In this document: positions 15,265 through 22,209 of the stretch, piece after piece
Layout: each line of letters opens with the position of its first letter
How positions within the stretch are numbered: the first letter of the stretch is position 1
Source of the DNA: Oscillospiraceae bacterium
GTDB taxonomy: Bacteria; Bacillota_A; Clostridia; Oscillospirales; Oscillospiraceae
Assembly (NCBI GenBank): GCA_017627975.1
Contig: JAGAFT010000176.1
Span: forward strand, 1 to 24,873
Direction: 5' to 3'
DNA: 24,873 nucleotides
Program-made: the position numbers and the translations under genes
Notes under the pieces: generated by a model
Databases searched by the model: none
Seen by the model: only the letters and a program-made list of their open reading frames with translations
Told to the model about the DNA's origin: nothing

Positions 15265-15418
15265 GAAAAAGCTCCGAGCCACTTGTCTGGCGTTCCGTCG
15301 GGTACTGCGGGTGCTCTCCCGGGAACAGGCCTTCATCTTGCCCGCTCCGACGGAATATGATAAACTATATGGAAGGAAAAAGAATTGTCCCATTGCTTGG
15401 ATGGGACAGGAGGCAAGC

Positions 15419-16120
15419 ATGAAGAAAGTTATCATTCTCATCGGAAACTACGGTTCCGGCAAGACGGAGATCGCCCTGAACATGGCCGTCATGGCCGCCG
15501 CGGAGGGGAAACGGGTTCAGGTCATCGACCTCGACCGCATCAACGACTACTTCCGCATGTCGGATCATGTGAAGCTCCTGGAAGAGAGCAACATCAACCT
15601 CGTCTCTCCCACCTTTGTCGGGGCCGGCATCACCCAGACCAACATGCCCGCCGCGGTCGGCTCCGCCTTCGCGCAGGACTGGGATCTGGTCGTCTTCGAC
15701 GTCGGCGGGGATCCGGCCGGCGCCCTGTCTCTGGCACGGTATCACATGGACTTCGCCGCCCTGGAGCCCGGCCAGCTGGAGGTCTATGACATCATCAACG
15801 TCCGCCGCCCCATGTCCGAGACGCCGGAGAAGATTCTGAAGCTCAAGGGTGAGATGGAGGGCTTTGCCCGCCAGACCGTCACCGGCTTTATCCACAACTC
15901 CAACCTCCAGGCCTGGGCCAGCGCCGCGGATCTGCATGACGGCTACCCCGTCGTCAAAGCTGCCAGCGAGATGAGCGGCATCCCGGTCGTCCACACCACC
16001 GGACGAAAGGAGTTCCTGGAAGAGTTCCTTCAGGGCGACGGCCTTGACCCGAACTACATCGGCATTCCCATCGCGCTGGAGACCTATATGCACCGCAGCT
16101 GGGACAACTTTGAAATCTGA
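15419..16120 (+). CDS. P-loop ATP/GTP-binding protein of unknown function
   Basis: The 233-residue cytosolic protein opens with a strand leading into a Walker A loop, GNYGSGKT (residues 9-16). LDLDRINDYFR-like text follows near 38-47, and VVFDVGGDPAG near 91-101 looks like a Walker B/switch segment. This layout recalls SIMIBI-class NTPases (MinD/ArsA/CobQ-like), but no specific family can be named. No membrane segment or DNA-binding motif is visible. The ATG at 15419 is chosen over the longer upstream frame because AGGAGG (15408-15413) lies 5 bases before it. The upstream frame is antisense to the GGT-like gene. It is a single-gene unit between that gene's promoter and a bidirectional terminator. 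Confidence 0.75.
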   Translation: MKKVIILIGNYGSGKTEIALNMAVMAAAEGKRVQVIDLDRINDYFRMSDHVKLLEESNINLVSPTFVGAGITQTNMPAAVGSAFAQDWDLVVFDVGGDPAGALSLARYHMDFAALEPGQLEVYDIINVRRPMSETPEKILKLKGEMEGFARQTVTGFIHNSNLQAWASAADLHDGYPVVKAASEMSGIPVVHTTGRKEFLEEFLQGDGLDPNYIGIPIALETYMHRSWDNFEI

Positions 16121-16151
16121 ATCTGGTTCCATCTGCAGGAACCGGACACAA

Positions 16152-16197
16152 ACAGCCCGCAGGGTTCTATCGTCATGATCGTTTCCCTGCGGGCTGT
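16152..16197. terminator. Bidirectional terminator between the P-loop and metallophosphoesterase genes
   Basis: ACAGCCCGCAGGG (16152-16164) pairs over 13 bp with CCCTGCGGGCTGT (16185-16197), followed by GTTTAT on the plus strand. It lies between convergent genes. Confidence 0.8.
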
Positions 16198-16225
16198 GTT
16201 TATGATCCGTCCAGGCCCAAGAACA

Positions 16226-17533
16226 TCAGGCCGCGGGATTCCCGATCTCCAGCGTAAAGCCCTTCAGCAAGGGGGATGCCGTCCGGATCAGCTCCTTCAG
16301 CCACCAGCCGTAGGCATAGCCCTCCGCACAGCGGAAAAACGGCTCATATCCCGGCATGGCTTCGATCCGACCACGCTGTTCGCTCAGGGTTCCGCTCCAG
16401 AACGCGTTCATCACCGTGTAGAAGAAGCCCACCGCATTGTCCTTCTCCTCCTCCGTGATGGGGTTTCGCTCCGACATATAGTTGATGTTGCTGACCGAGT
16501 AATGGTACAGGCCCTCCTGCTGCCAGTCGGTAAAATTTTTCAGCACCGGATCGTCCTGCCCCGCTACCGCGGCCCAGGCATCGACATCAATGCGCCGCGG
16601 CGTATAGCACAGCGTCTTTCCCGACAGATCCAGCAGGCTGTATCCTGTCGGATAGCCCAGCAGGTATTCGGTCAGAAGCTCGGTCAGGCCGTCTTCCTGA
16701 TACACCCCTCGGGTATGCATGTGTCCGCTCAGGTAAAGCGGGACACGATAGGCTCTCAGGAGTTCCGTAAAGCGGTCTCCGTTTTCAATGCAGTAGCCGC
16801 TCCCGGGCTGTCTGCTGATCTCCGGCAGCAGGTTATAGTGTCCCGCAGCCAGGACCACCAGGCCCTTTTCCCGTGCGCCCTGCAGGCAGCCTTCGGCCCA
16901 CCGCAGCGTCTGCTCCGAAAAGAACGGGTCATTGCCGCTGCGGGCCGCGGCCCCCGGCAGGTCGATGGCGCCGGCGCTGTAGCCCGCCGTATCCATCATC
17001 AGCAGCATCACCCCATCCCGGATCACGCAGTAGCTCAGCGAACCCGGATCCCGGCTGCAGGCCTCCCCATAGCCGAAGTCTTCATAATACGACGCAAATT
17101 CCGTCTGTCCCACCGGCGCCAGGTCATGGTTTCCGGGGAGCACATAGACCGGCAGGCCTTCCCGCTCCGCCTTTCGCAGCTTCTCCGCCAGCGCCTCATG
17201 GCGCTGCGGCTTGCCGCCGTTGACCAGATCCCCTGTGAGAAGCAGCATCCCGGCTCCCTGCTGCTTTGCATCCCAGAGCAGTGCGTCGACAAGCTCCATG
17301 TTGTAAGCCACTTCGCTTCCCTGGCTCTTATCCGTATTGTCCGGATCCAGATGGAGATCGGAGGCCACCGCAATCCGAAGCGGAGACCTTTCCGTGTTCT
17401 CTGCCCCGTCCGGCTCTGCTTCGGCCCGGGCCGGCGCCCTTCCTGCCAGCATCTGCAGAAATACGCAGAGCAGCAGAACGGCCCCGCAAAGCCGCCGTCC
17501 GCTCCCGTTTCGTTTTTGTCTGCGCTCCGCCAT
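16226..17533 (-). CDS. Exported calcineurin-like metallophosphoesterase
   Basis: The 435-residue protein carries all dimetal phosphoesterase motifs in order: D-x-H (D59, H61 in SDLHL), GDLVNGG (101-107), GNHD (134-137), GH (231-232) and GHMH (270-273). An N-terminal basic stretch and hydrophobic segment (about 15-30), followed by ARA/EAE, make a signal peptide, so it should act outside the membrane. The substrate could be a phosphodiester or phosphomonoester; an extension of about 160 residues follows the catalytic core. It is transcribed away from the hxlR regulator with a shared upstream region containing AGTAAATTTACT, and terminates against the P-loop gene. Confidence 0.87.
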   Translation of the reverse strand: MAERRQKRNGSGRRLCGAVLLLCVFLQMLAGRAPARAEAEPDGAENTERSPLRIAVASDLHLDPDNTDKSQGSEVAYNMELVDALLWDAKQQGAGMLLLTGDLVNGGKPQRHEALAEKLRKAEREGLPVYVLPGNHDLAPVGQTEFASYYEDFGYGEACSRDPGSLSYCVIRDGVMLLMMDTAGYSAGAIDLPGAAARSGNDPFFSEQTLRWAEGCLQGAREKGLVVLAAGHYNLLPEISRQPGSGYCIENGDRFTELLRAYRVPLYLSGHMHTRGVYQEDGLTELLTEYLLGYPTGYSLLDLSGKTLCYTPRRIDVDAWAAVAGQDDPVLKNFTDWQQEGLYHYSVSNINYMSERNPITEEEKDNAVGFFYTVMNAFWSGTLSEQRGRIEAMPGYEPFFRCAEGYAYGWWLKELIRTASPLLKGFTLEIGNPAA

Positions 17534-17577
17534 TGTCTCCGCCTCCGTCCCATCCGGACCGTCTGGATATCTATATC

Positions 17578-17617
17578 AGTAAATTTACTTTACAACGGAT
17601 TTCTTACCTGCTACAAT
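17578..17617 (+). promoter_or_regulatory. hxlR promoter with 12-bp palindromic operator candidate
   Basis: TTTACA (17589-17594), a 17-bp spacer and TACAAT (17612-17617) form a good promoter. The perfect palindrome AGTAAATTTACT (17578-17589) abuts and overlaps the first base of the -35 box. HxlR-family proteins of the YodB/CatR type bind AGTA/TACT-like palindromes, so autoregulation is plausible. The site also sits in front of the divergent metallophosphoesterase gene. Confidence 0.65.
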
Positions 17618-17690
17618 TCTATCCGAAGAGCTCTGTCTTGTCAATCTCTCATATCAGACAGAACCGATCCATTAAACCGAGGTGAAAACC

Positions 17691-18017
17691 GTGTCTCAGC
17701 ATCATCTGTGTCCCTGCACGGAGGAGTGTTTCCTGCAGGCTGCCCTGTCCGCCATCGGCGGGAAGTGGAAACTGCCGATTCTCTGTTCGCTGGCGGCCAA
17801 CGGCGCCAGCCGCTATAACGACCTGCTCCGCAATGTCCGGGGCATCTCCAACACCATGCTCTCCAAAACCCTTCATGAGATGGAAAACGACGGCCTTCTC
17901 CGCCGCACCGAATATCTGGAGGTCCCCGTCCGGGTGGAGTATGAGCTGACGGAAAAGGCGCAGAAGCTGCAGCCGATTCTGCAGCAGCTGATTCAGTGGC
18001 ATGTTTCCGACGGCTGA
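17691..18017 (+). CDS. HxlR-family winged-helix transcriptional regulator
   Basis: The 108-residue protein shows the HxlR pattern: an N-terminal cysteine cluster (CPCTEEC, residues 7-13), the IGGKWKLPILCSLA helix, GISNTMLSKTLHEMENDGLL as recognition and wing approach, and RVEYELTEKAQKL. Cysteines near the N-terminus are redox or electrophile sensors in several relatives. The GTG at 17691 is chosen because CGAGGTG lies 8 bases upstream; an in-frame GTG at 17682 overlaps that SD. It is followed after 36 bp by the ABC importer, probably on the same transcript, and a related AGTA/TACT site precedes the flavin reductase. It may respond to oxidative or electrophile stress and control both; this is inference. 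Confidence 0.88.
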   Translation: MSQHHLCPCTEECFLQAALSAIGGKWKLPILCSLAANGASRYNDLLRNVRGISNTMLSKTLHEMENDGLLRRTEYLEVPVRVEYELTEKAQKLQPILQQLIQWHVSDG

Positions 18018-18053
18018 AGCTTCACGTTAATCTCTGTTGAATCGTCGTAAGTT

Positions 18054-18704
18054 ATGAGTTTTTTTGAAAAAGTCCTGCAAATCTATACCAGCCGCTGGCC
18101 CTGGTTTCTGGAGCTGATCGGAGAGCAGCTGAAGATCTCTCTGATCGCGGTTCTGCTCGCCGGCATTCTGGGCATGCTCCTCGGGATTTTCATTGCCGAA
18201 CACCGCCGCTTTGCGGAGCCTGTCATGGCGGTCTGCAATGTGTTTTACACGATCCCGGCCATCGCCCTCATCGGGCTTCTGATTCCGCTCATCGGCATCG
18301 GAGAGCGAAACGCCATCATCGCCATTGTCCTGTATGGGATCATGCCCATGGTGCGCAACACCTACACCGGCATCACCAACATCAATGCCAGCACCATCGA
18401 CGCAGCCCTCGGCCTGGGCAGCACCAAGAGACAGATCATGTTCCGCATCCGTCTGCCCCTGGCGGCCAGTGTGATCATCGCGGGTCTGCGCAACGTGGTG
18501 GTCATGTCCATCGCCACCGGTTCCATCGCCGCTTTCGTCGGCGGGGGCGGGCTGGGTGAAGCCATCTTCCGCGGCATCACGATGTACAACACCGCCATGA
18601 CCTTTGCCGGAAGCCTTCTGCTTGTTCTTCTGGCGCTGATCTGTGATTACAGTCTCAGCCGGCTGGAAAAACATATCAAAAAGAAATGGAGAGTTCAAGC
18701 ATGA
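18054..18704 (+). CDS. OpuC/OsmF-type ABC transporter permease
   Basis: The 216-residue inner-membrane permease has about five hydrophobic helices and the binding-protein-dependent EAA-type loop, AALGLGSTKRQIMFRIRLP (about 121-139). It matches permeases of glycine betaine/carnitine/choline importers (OpuBB/OpuCB, OsmW/OsmY). Those systems often encode two permeases, whereas only one is present here, implying a homodimer. No good SD precedes the ATG, which starts 36 bp after hxlR, so expression may depend on coupling. The stop overlaps the binding-protein start (ATGA). Confidence 0.88.
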   Translation: MSFFEKVLQIYTSRWPWFLELIGEQLKISLIAVLLAGILGMLLGIFIAEHRRFAEPVMAVCNVFYTIPAIALIGLLIPLIGIGERNAIIAIVLYGIMPMVRNTYTGITNINASTIDAALGLGSTKRQIMFRIRLPLAASVIIAGLRNVVVMSIATGSIAAFVGGGGLGEAIFRGITMYNTAMTFAGSLLLVLLALICDYSLSRLEKHIKKKWRVQA

Positions 18705-19636
18705 AACACATCAAAACCATTCTGTCCATCCTCCTGACCGTGTGCATGACGCTTGCAGCTTACGGTACAAGCGCGGAAGCCGCCGGCCAGAAGGAAGCCC
18801 CTGCGGCGGCCAAATCTCCCATCCACATCGCTACCAAGCCGATGACCGAGCAGTACATTCTCGGCGAAATGCTCAAGCTCATCATCGAAGACCAGACGGA
18901 TTATTCCTGTGAGATCACCAAGGGCATCGGCGGCGGCACCAGCAACATCATGCCCGCCATGAAGAGCGGGGATTTTGACCTCTATCCGGAGTATACTTCC
19001 AGCGGCTATGTGCTGGTTCTGGGGCACGATGCCAAGGGTGTGGACGACGAAGCGATGTGGGATCAGCTGGTTCAGGAATATCATGATCTCTACCACATGG
19101 CCTGGCTGGGACACTATGGATTCAACAACACCTATTGCCTCACGGTGCGGGGCGAAGTCGCCCGCCAGCATAACCTGAAGGCCTGCTCCGATATGACCTC
19201 GGTAGCAGATCAGCTCATCTTCGGCGGCAACCCCGACTACATTGAGCGGGAAGACGGATTTCAGGCCGTCGTCAAGACCTACGGCTACAACTTCAAGGAC
19301 ATCAAGAGCATCGACATCGGCCTCAAATACGCGGCCCTGGCAAATGCCAGCATCGACGTGACAAACGGTTATACCACCGATGCCCAGCTCGGTGTGCAGG
19401 ACGTGATCGCGCTGGAAGACGATCAGCACCTGCAGGTCAATTACTTCTGCTCCACGGTGGTCCGTGAGGAGGCTTTGGAGAAGTACCCCGGCCTGGAGGA
19501 GGCGCTGATGCTGATGGACGGCATTCTGAGCGATTCCGAAATGGCCGTTCTGAATGCCAAAGTGGAGGTCGACGGTCTGGATGAGACCGCGGTCGCGCAT
19601 GATTATCTTGTGGAAAAGGGCATTCTGAAGGGCTGA
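18701..19636 (+). CDS. OpuAC-type substrate-binding protein
   Basis: The 311-residue extracytoplasmic protein fits the OpuAC/ProX-like domain: IHIATKPMTEQYILGEML opens the mature part, GGGTSNIMPAMKSGDFDLYPEYT lies near 77-99, and a second lobe covers about 140-260. Known ligands of this family are quaternary amines such as glycine betaine, carnitine and choline. The N-terminus has a signal peptide; LTVC (residues 12-15) is a weak lipobox, and AEA/AGQ near 27 is an alternative signal-peptidase I site. The ATG at 18701 is chosen over the one at 18686 because GGAGAG lies just upstream and the signal peptide starts there. It overlaps the permease stop. Confidence 0.87.
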   Translation: MKHIKTILSILLTVCMTLAAYGTSAEAAGQKEAPAAAKSPIHIATKPMTEQYILGEMLKLIIEDQTDYSCEITKGIGGGTSNIMPAMKSGDFDLYPEYTSSGYVLVLGHDAKGVDDEAMWDQLVQEYHDLYHMAWLGHYGFNNTYCLTVRGEVARQHNLKACSDMTSVADQLIFGGNPDYIEREDGFQAVVKTYGYNFKDIKSIDIGLKYAALANASIDVTNGYTTDAQLGVQDVIALEDDQHLQVNYFCSTVVREEALEKYPGLEEALMLMDGILSDSEMAVLNAKVEVDGLDETAVAHDYLVEKGILKG

Positions 19637-19638
19637 GC

Positions 19639-20379
19639 ATGGAGGAGTGCATTCGCTTCGATGGGGTCACGGTTCGTTACGGCCCGCATACAGCCCTGAA
19701 CCGCTTTAACCTGACCATCGGAACCGGAGAGTTTCTGACCATTATCGGCCGCTCCGGCTGCGGGAAAACCACCGCCCTCCGGCTCATCAACGGGCTTCTG
19801 ACCCCGGATGAAGGCTCGGTTTTTGTCTTCGGTCAGGATGTCTCCGGGACAGACCTGATCGCTCTCCGGCGCAGCATCGGCTATGCCATCCAGGATGTGG
19901 GCCTCTTTCCACACATGACCGTCCGGGAGAATGTCGCCTATGTCCCTTCGCTTTCCAGAGCGTGGACCCGGACGGAGACCGCGGAGAACGTGGAAAAGCT
20001 CCTCAGAACCGTGGGACTCAGCCCGGACATGGCCAGGCGCTATCCCCATGAGCTTTCCGGCGGCCAGCGTCAGCGGGTCGGGATCGCACGGGCTCTTGCC
20101 GCTACCCCTCGCATTCTCCTGATGGATGAGCCCTTCGGCGCCGTGGATGAGATCACCCGCCGCAGCCTGCAGGAGGAGATCCGAAAGCTGCAGCAGGAGC
20201 TTGGCATCACCGTCGTCTTTGTGACCCATGATATCAACGAAGCGCTGCGTCTGGGCAGCCGGATGCTCGTGATGGACGCAGGTACCATCGTGCAGCTGGA
20301 CACACCGGAGGCCGTGCAGCGTGCCCCGGCGAATGACTTTGTGCGGGAGCTGCTTTTCGGTGCCGGTAACAACGCTTAA
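19639..20379 (+). CDS. OpuC-type ABC transporter ATPase without CBS domains
   Basis: The 246-residue ATPase has every motif: Walker A GRSGCGKTT (37-45), Q-loop Q85, signature LSGGQ (139-143), Walker B ILLMDE (159-164) and H-loop H197. It energises import by the permease and binding protein encoded immediately upstream; the ATG lies two bases after the binding-protein stop. Osmoregulated relatives (OpuAA, OpuCA) carry C-terminal CBS domains that sense ionic strength or c-di-AMP. This protein ends right after the ATPase core, so the importer is unlikely to be gated that way and may be nutritional. No convincing terminator follows it. Confidence 0.9.
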   Translation: MEECIRFDGVTVRYGPHTALNRFNLTIGTGEFLTIIGRSGCGKTTALRLINGLLTPDEGSVFVFGQDVSGTDLIALRRSIGYAIQDVGLFPHMTVRENVAYVPSLSRAWTRTETAENVEKLLRTVGLSPDMARRYPHELSGGQRQRVGIARALAATPRILLMDEPFGAVDEITRRSLQEEIRKLQQELGITVVFVTHDINEALRLGSRMLVMDAGTIVQLDTPEAVQRAPANDFVRELLFGAGNNA

Positions 20380-20449
20380 AGCCGCGTGCAGGGGTTTCTT
20401 CTCCTTTCTGCTCTTGTGCGATTTATCCCGGAAGACACTTACCTGTAAT

Positions 20450-20504
20450 CAAGTACCTTACTTTTATGTTGGTACTTGTTAAAAATAGTATCCCATGATA
20501 AGAT
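20450..20504 (+). promoter_or_regulatory. Flavin reductase promoter with overlapping inverted repeats
   Basis: TTGTTA (20476-20481), a 17-bp spacer and TAAGAT (20499-20504) make a promoter. CAAGTACC (20450-20457) and GGTACTTG (20471-20478) form a perfect 8-bp inverted repeat whose right arm overlaps the -35. Within it, AGTACCTTACT (20452-20462) is an AGTA-N3-TACT site resembling the palindrome at hxlR. Confidence 0.65.
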
Positions 20505-20560
20505 CATCCGGCACAGTGAAAACCCATAAAAACTTAATCATATAAAAGGAGAATCATCCT

Positions 20561-21130
20561 ATGAAAGATTTCGGCGTAAAACCCTATCTGTTCCCCATGC
20601 CCGTCTACATGATCGGCACCTATAACGAAGATGACACCGTCGACTCCATGGCCATGGCCTGGGGCGGCATCTGTGCCGAGAACATGGTCGCCCTGAACCT
20701 CGAAGAAGACCACAAGACCGTCGCCAATCTCAAGGCCAGAGGCGCTTTCACCCTGTCCGTCCCCGGTACCGACACGCTGGTCGAGTCCGACTATATGGGT
20801 CTGGTCAGTTCCAATAAGGTCCCCGACAAGTTTGAGCGTACCGGTCTTCACGCAGTGAAGAGCAGTCGCGTGGACGCCCCGGTGATCACGGAGTACCCCC
20901 TGACGCTGGAGTGCAAGGTCCTTGAGATGCAGGAGCAGCCCTACGGTCTTCGCGTGCTGGGTGAGATTGTGAACGTCCTGGCGGATGAGAAGATTCTGGA
21001 CGATGAAGGAAAGATCGACGGAGGAAAGATCAACGCCTTCCTGTTTGATCAGGTGAAATTCGACTACTATAAGGTCGGAGAGATCTGCGGCAAGGCCTGG
21101 CACTCCGGCGCCCCCCTGCTGAAGAAGTAA
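20561..21130 (+). CDS. Flavoredoxin-type flavin reductase domain protein
   Basis: The 189-residue cytosolic protein matches the FMN-binding flavin-reductase-like (flavoredoxin) family. It opens with PMPVYMIGTY and has MAMAWGGICAENMVAL (near 30-45), KTVANLKARGAFTLSVP (near 53-70) and a VLGEIVNV segment (about 131-138). Members bind FMN and pass electrons between NAD(P)H or ferredoxin and acceptors; the partner here is unknown. It has a strong AAAGGAG SD and its own promoter. In many Firmicutes such genes sit beside HxlR regulators, and here a similar palindrome is found at both promoters. Confidence 0.87.
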   Translation: MKDFGVKPYLFPMPVYMIGTYNEDDTVDSMAMAWGGICAENMVALNLEEDHKTVANLKARGAFTLSVPGTDTLVESDYMGLVSSNKVPDKFERTGLHAVKSSRVDAPVITEYPLTLECKVLEMQEQPYGLRVLGEIVNVLADEKILDDEGKIDGGKINAFLFDQVKFDYYKVGEICGKAWHSGAPLLKK

Positions 21131-21155
21131 GTCCTGCTCCCGGCGTGCACTCCGC

Positions 21156-21227
21156 TTGCCTTTCCTGCCGGATCGTGCTAAGATAAAACCGCTGTGATGG
21201 GTACCGGTTATCCGGAATGTTACCGGT
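21156..21227 (+). promoter_or_regulatory. Orphaned promoter and repeat operator of a truncated gene
   Basis: TTGCCT (21156-21161), a 17-bp spacer and TAAGAT (21179-21184) make a promoter. Two TACCGGT copies (21202-21208 and 21221-21227) lie downstream with a 19-bp period, about two helical turns, which is typical of a dimer-binding operator. The gene they served is cut off after 14 codons. Confidence 0.6.
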
Positions 21228-21240
21228 CTGGAGGAAAGCC

Positions 21241-21285
21241 ATGAACGAAAAGAAAATTGCAGAGGCCAATTTCAATGACACGTGA
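21241..21285 (+). pseudogene. 5' remnant of an unidentified gene, cut after 14 codons
   Basis: An ATG with a textbook GGAGGAAAG SD begins a reading frame, MNEKKIAEANFNDT, that hits a stop within the first arm of an inverted repeat at 21281. Promoter, repeat operator, SD and start are all intact, so this looks like the front end of a real gene whose body was replaced by mobile DNA. The remaining 14 residues are too few to assign a family. No continuation was recognised further right in the window. Confidence 0.55.
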
Positions 21286-21332
21286 TGTAATTTGAGAAGG
21301 GGGATTTTTAACACCCACCAAATTACATCACG
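21281..21332. repeat. Perfect 14-bp inverted repeat at the mobile DNA junction
   Basis: CGTGATGTAATTTG (21281-21294) and CAAATTACATCACG (21319-21332) are exact reverse complements around a 24-base centre that can itself pair GGGG with CCC. It marks the point where host-like sequence stops and tnpV-linked sequence begins. It could be an element end or a folded recombination site; on RNA it would be a strong hairpin. Confidence 0.7.
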
Positions 21333-21360
21333 ACTGCGGCTCACTTGTGGTAAAGCAGCG

Positions 21361-21414
21361 TTGCAGTTGTGGGAAAGGAGGTAACCGCCCGTAAGGGCGC
21401 TCTCGCAACTACAA
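21361..21414 (+). promoter_or_regulatory. Structured leader upstream of tnpV
   Basis: TTGCAGTTGT (21361-21370) can pair with GCAACTACAA (21405-21414), 9 of 10 positions counting one G-U. The stem encloses an SD-like AAAGGAGGT (21374-21382) and a hairpin CGCCC-GTAA-GGGCG (21386-21399) with a GNRA-type loop. The frame after it is open and in phase with tnpV but lacks a clear start codon. It may be a translational-control leader. Confidence 0.4.
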
Positions 21415-21446
21415 TCATTGTTTTATCAAGAAAGGAGCCGCTTTTT

Positions 21447-21797
21447 ATGAAAATCACCTATTCTCAATGTGGGGACTATCTCATCCCTGACCTTGTTCTC
21501 TTGCAAGAGGAACAGCAGCCTATCGGCAAATATAGCCGTATGCGGAAACGCTACTTAAAAGAGCATCGCCCGGTCGTATACTCCAATCTCCTGTTGTCCG
21601 GCAAACTGAACCAGCATCTTGCCGAGATTGACCAAGCCTGCATGGATCGGATCGAACTGATTACACAGCAAATGAAGGTTCAGGAAGGTGTAACCGAAGC
21701 TCTCAAGGCAGATGATCAAATGGCCTGGGTCAGACATATGTACAGTATCCAGAGTCGTGCCGATGAAGTTGTCTTGAACGAACTCGTCTATGCTTGA
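21447..21797 (+). CDS. tnpV: TnpV family mobile-element protein
   Basis: The 116-residue protein carries the TnpV pattern: GDYLIPDLVLLQEEQQPIG near the start, RKRYLKEHRPVVYSNLLLSGKLN in the middle, and an acidic/helical C-terminus (QSRADEVVLNELVYA). TnpV is encoded in Tn4451-type and related integrative elements of Clostridia. Its role is not established, and no recombinase is visible in the window. The ATG at 21447 has AAAGGAG as SD. The gene lies 12 bp before the DUF6809 gene. Lower GC content than the genes to the left supports acquisition by transfer. Confidence 0.85.
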   Translation: MKITYSQCGDYLIPDLVLLQEEQQPIGKYSRMRKRYLKEHRPVVYSNLLLSGKLNQHLAEIDQACMDRIELITQQMKVQEGVTEALKADDQMAWVRHMYSIQSRADEVVLNELVYA

Positions 21798-21809
21798 GGG
21801 GGCGCGATA

Positions 21810-22091
21810 ATGCAGATACTGGAAGACCTTTATATCGGCAATGTGCGTCCCGGTGAGCGAACGTTCAAGCGAAACAGTCAGTATGCAAAAGCTCTGGATG
21901 AGACTGTGAAGGCTGGGGATGCCTTAACCGCCTCCCTGTCAGACGAACAAGAGGAGTTCTTTGAAGATTACATGACCGCCCAGCGCGAGGTCAACATTTT
22001 GACCGATTGCGAAACTTTTTGCTACGGTTTTAAGGTCGGCGCAAAGATCATGATGGACGTGCTGACCGATGGTCAGATGAGAGAAATATAA
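21810..22091 (+). CDS. DUF6809 family mobile-element protein
   Basis: The 93-residue protein matches the small family with an N-terminal ILEDLYIGNVRPGER motif, an acidic middle and a C-terminal CETFCYGFKVGAKIMMDVL helix. This family is frequent next to tnpV in conjugative and mobilisable elements of gut Firmicutes; its function is unknown. It follows tnpV with a GAGGGGG SD and ends directly at a terminator. Confidence 0.8.
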   Translation: MQILEDLYIGNVRPGERTFKRNSQYAKALDETVKAGDALTASLSDEQEEFFEDYMTAQREVNILTDCETFCYGFKVGAKIMMDVLTDGQMREI

Positions 22092-22138
22092 AAGGATCAG
22101 AGGTGAGCCGTTATGACTCATCTCTGATCCTTTTTCGC
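22091..22138 (+). terminator. Terminator after the tnpV-DUF6809 pair
   Basis: AAAGGATCAGAG (22091-22102) pairs perfectly with CTCTGATCCTTT (22122-22133), with an inner TGAG/CTCA extension, and a T5 run follows. It begins on the last base of the stop codon. Confidence 0.9.
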
Positions 22139-22209
22139 CATTATTCTTCGCAATACTAAGTTCCCTTAGCCATGTGTCAACATCAGACGGCGATTGTAAA
22201 GGTGCTCTT

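Noticed and set aside
15338..15366. TTGCCC-N17-TAAACT as promoter of the P-loop gene
   Set aside because: Spacing is right but both boxes are weak, and alternatives are equally good.
14306..15418. 5' extension of the P-loop ATPase frame
   Set aside because: It is antisense to the GGT-like gene; the strong AGGAGG before 15419 fixes the true start.
20380..20449. Terminator after the OpuC-type ATPase
   Set aside because: The region is pyrimidine-rich but no convincing stem followed by a T-run could be drawn.
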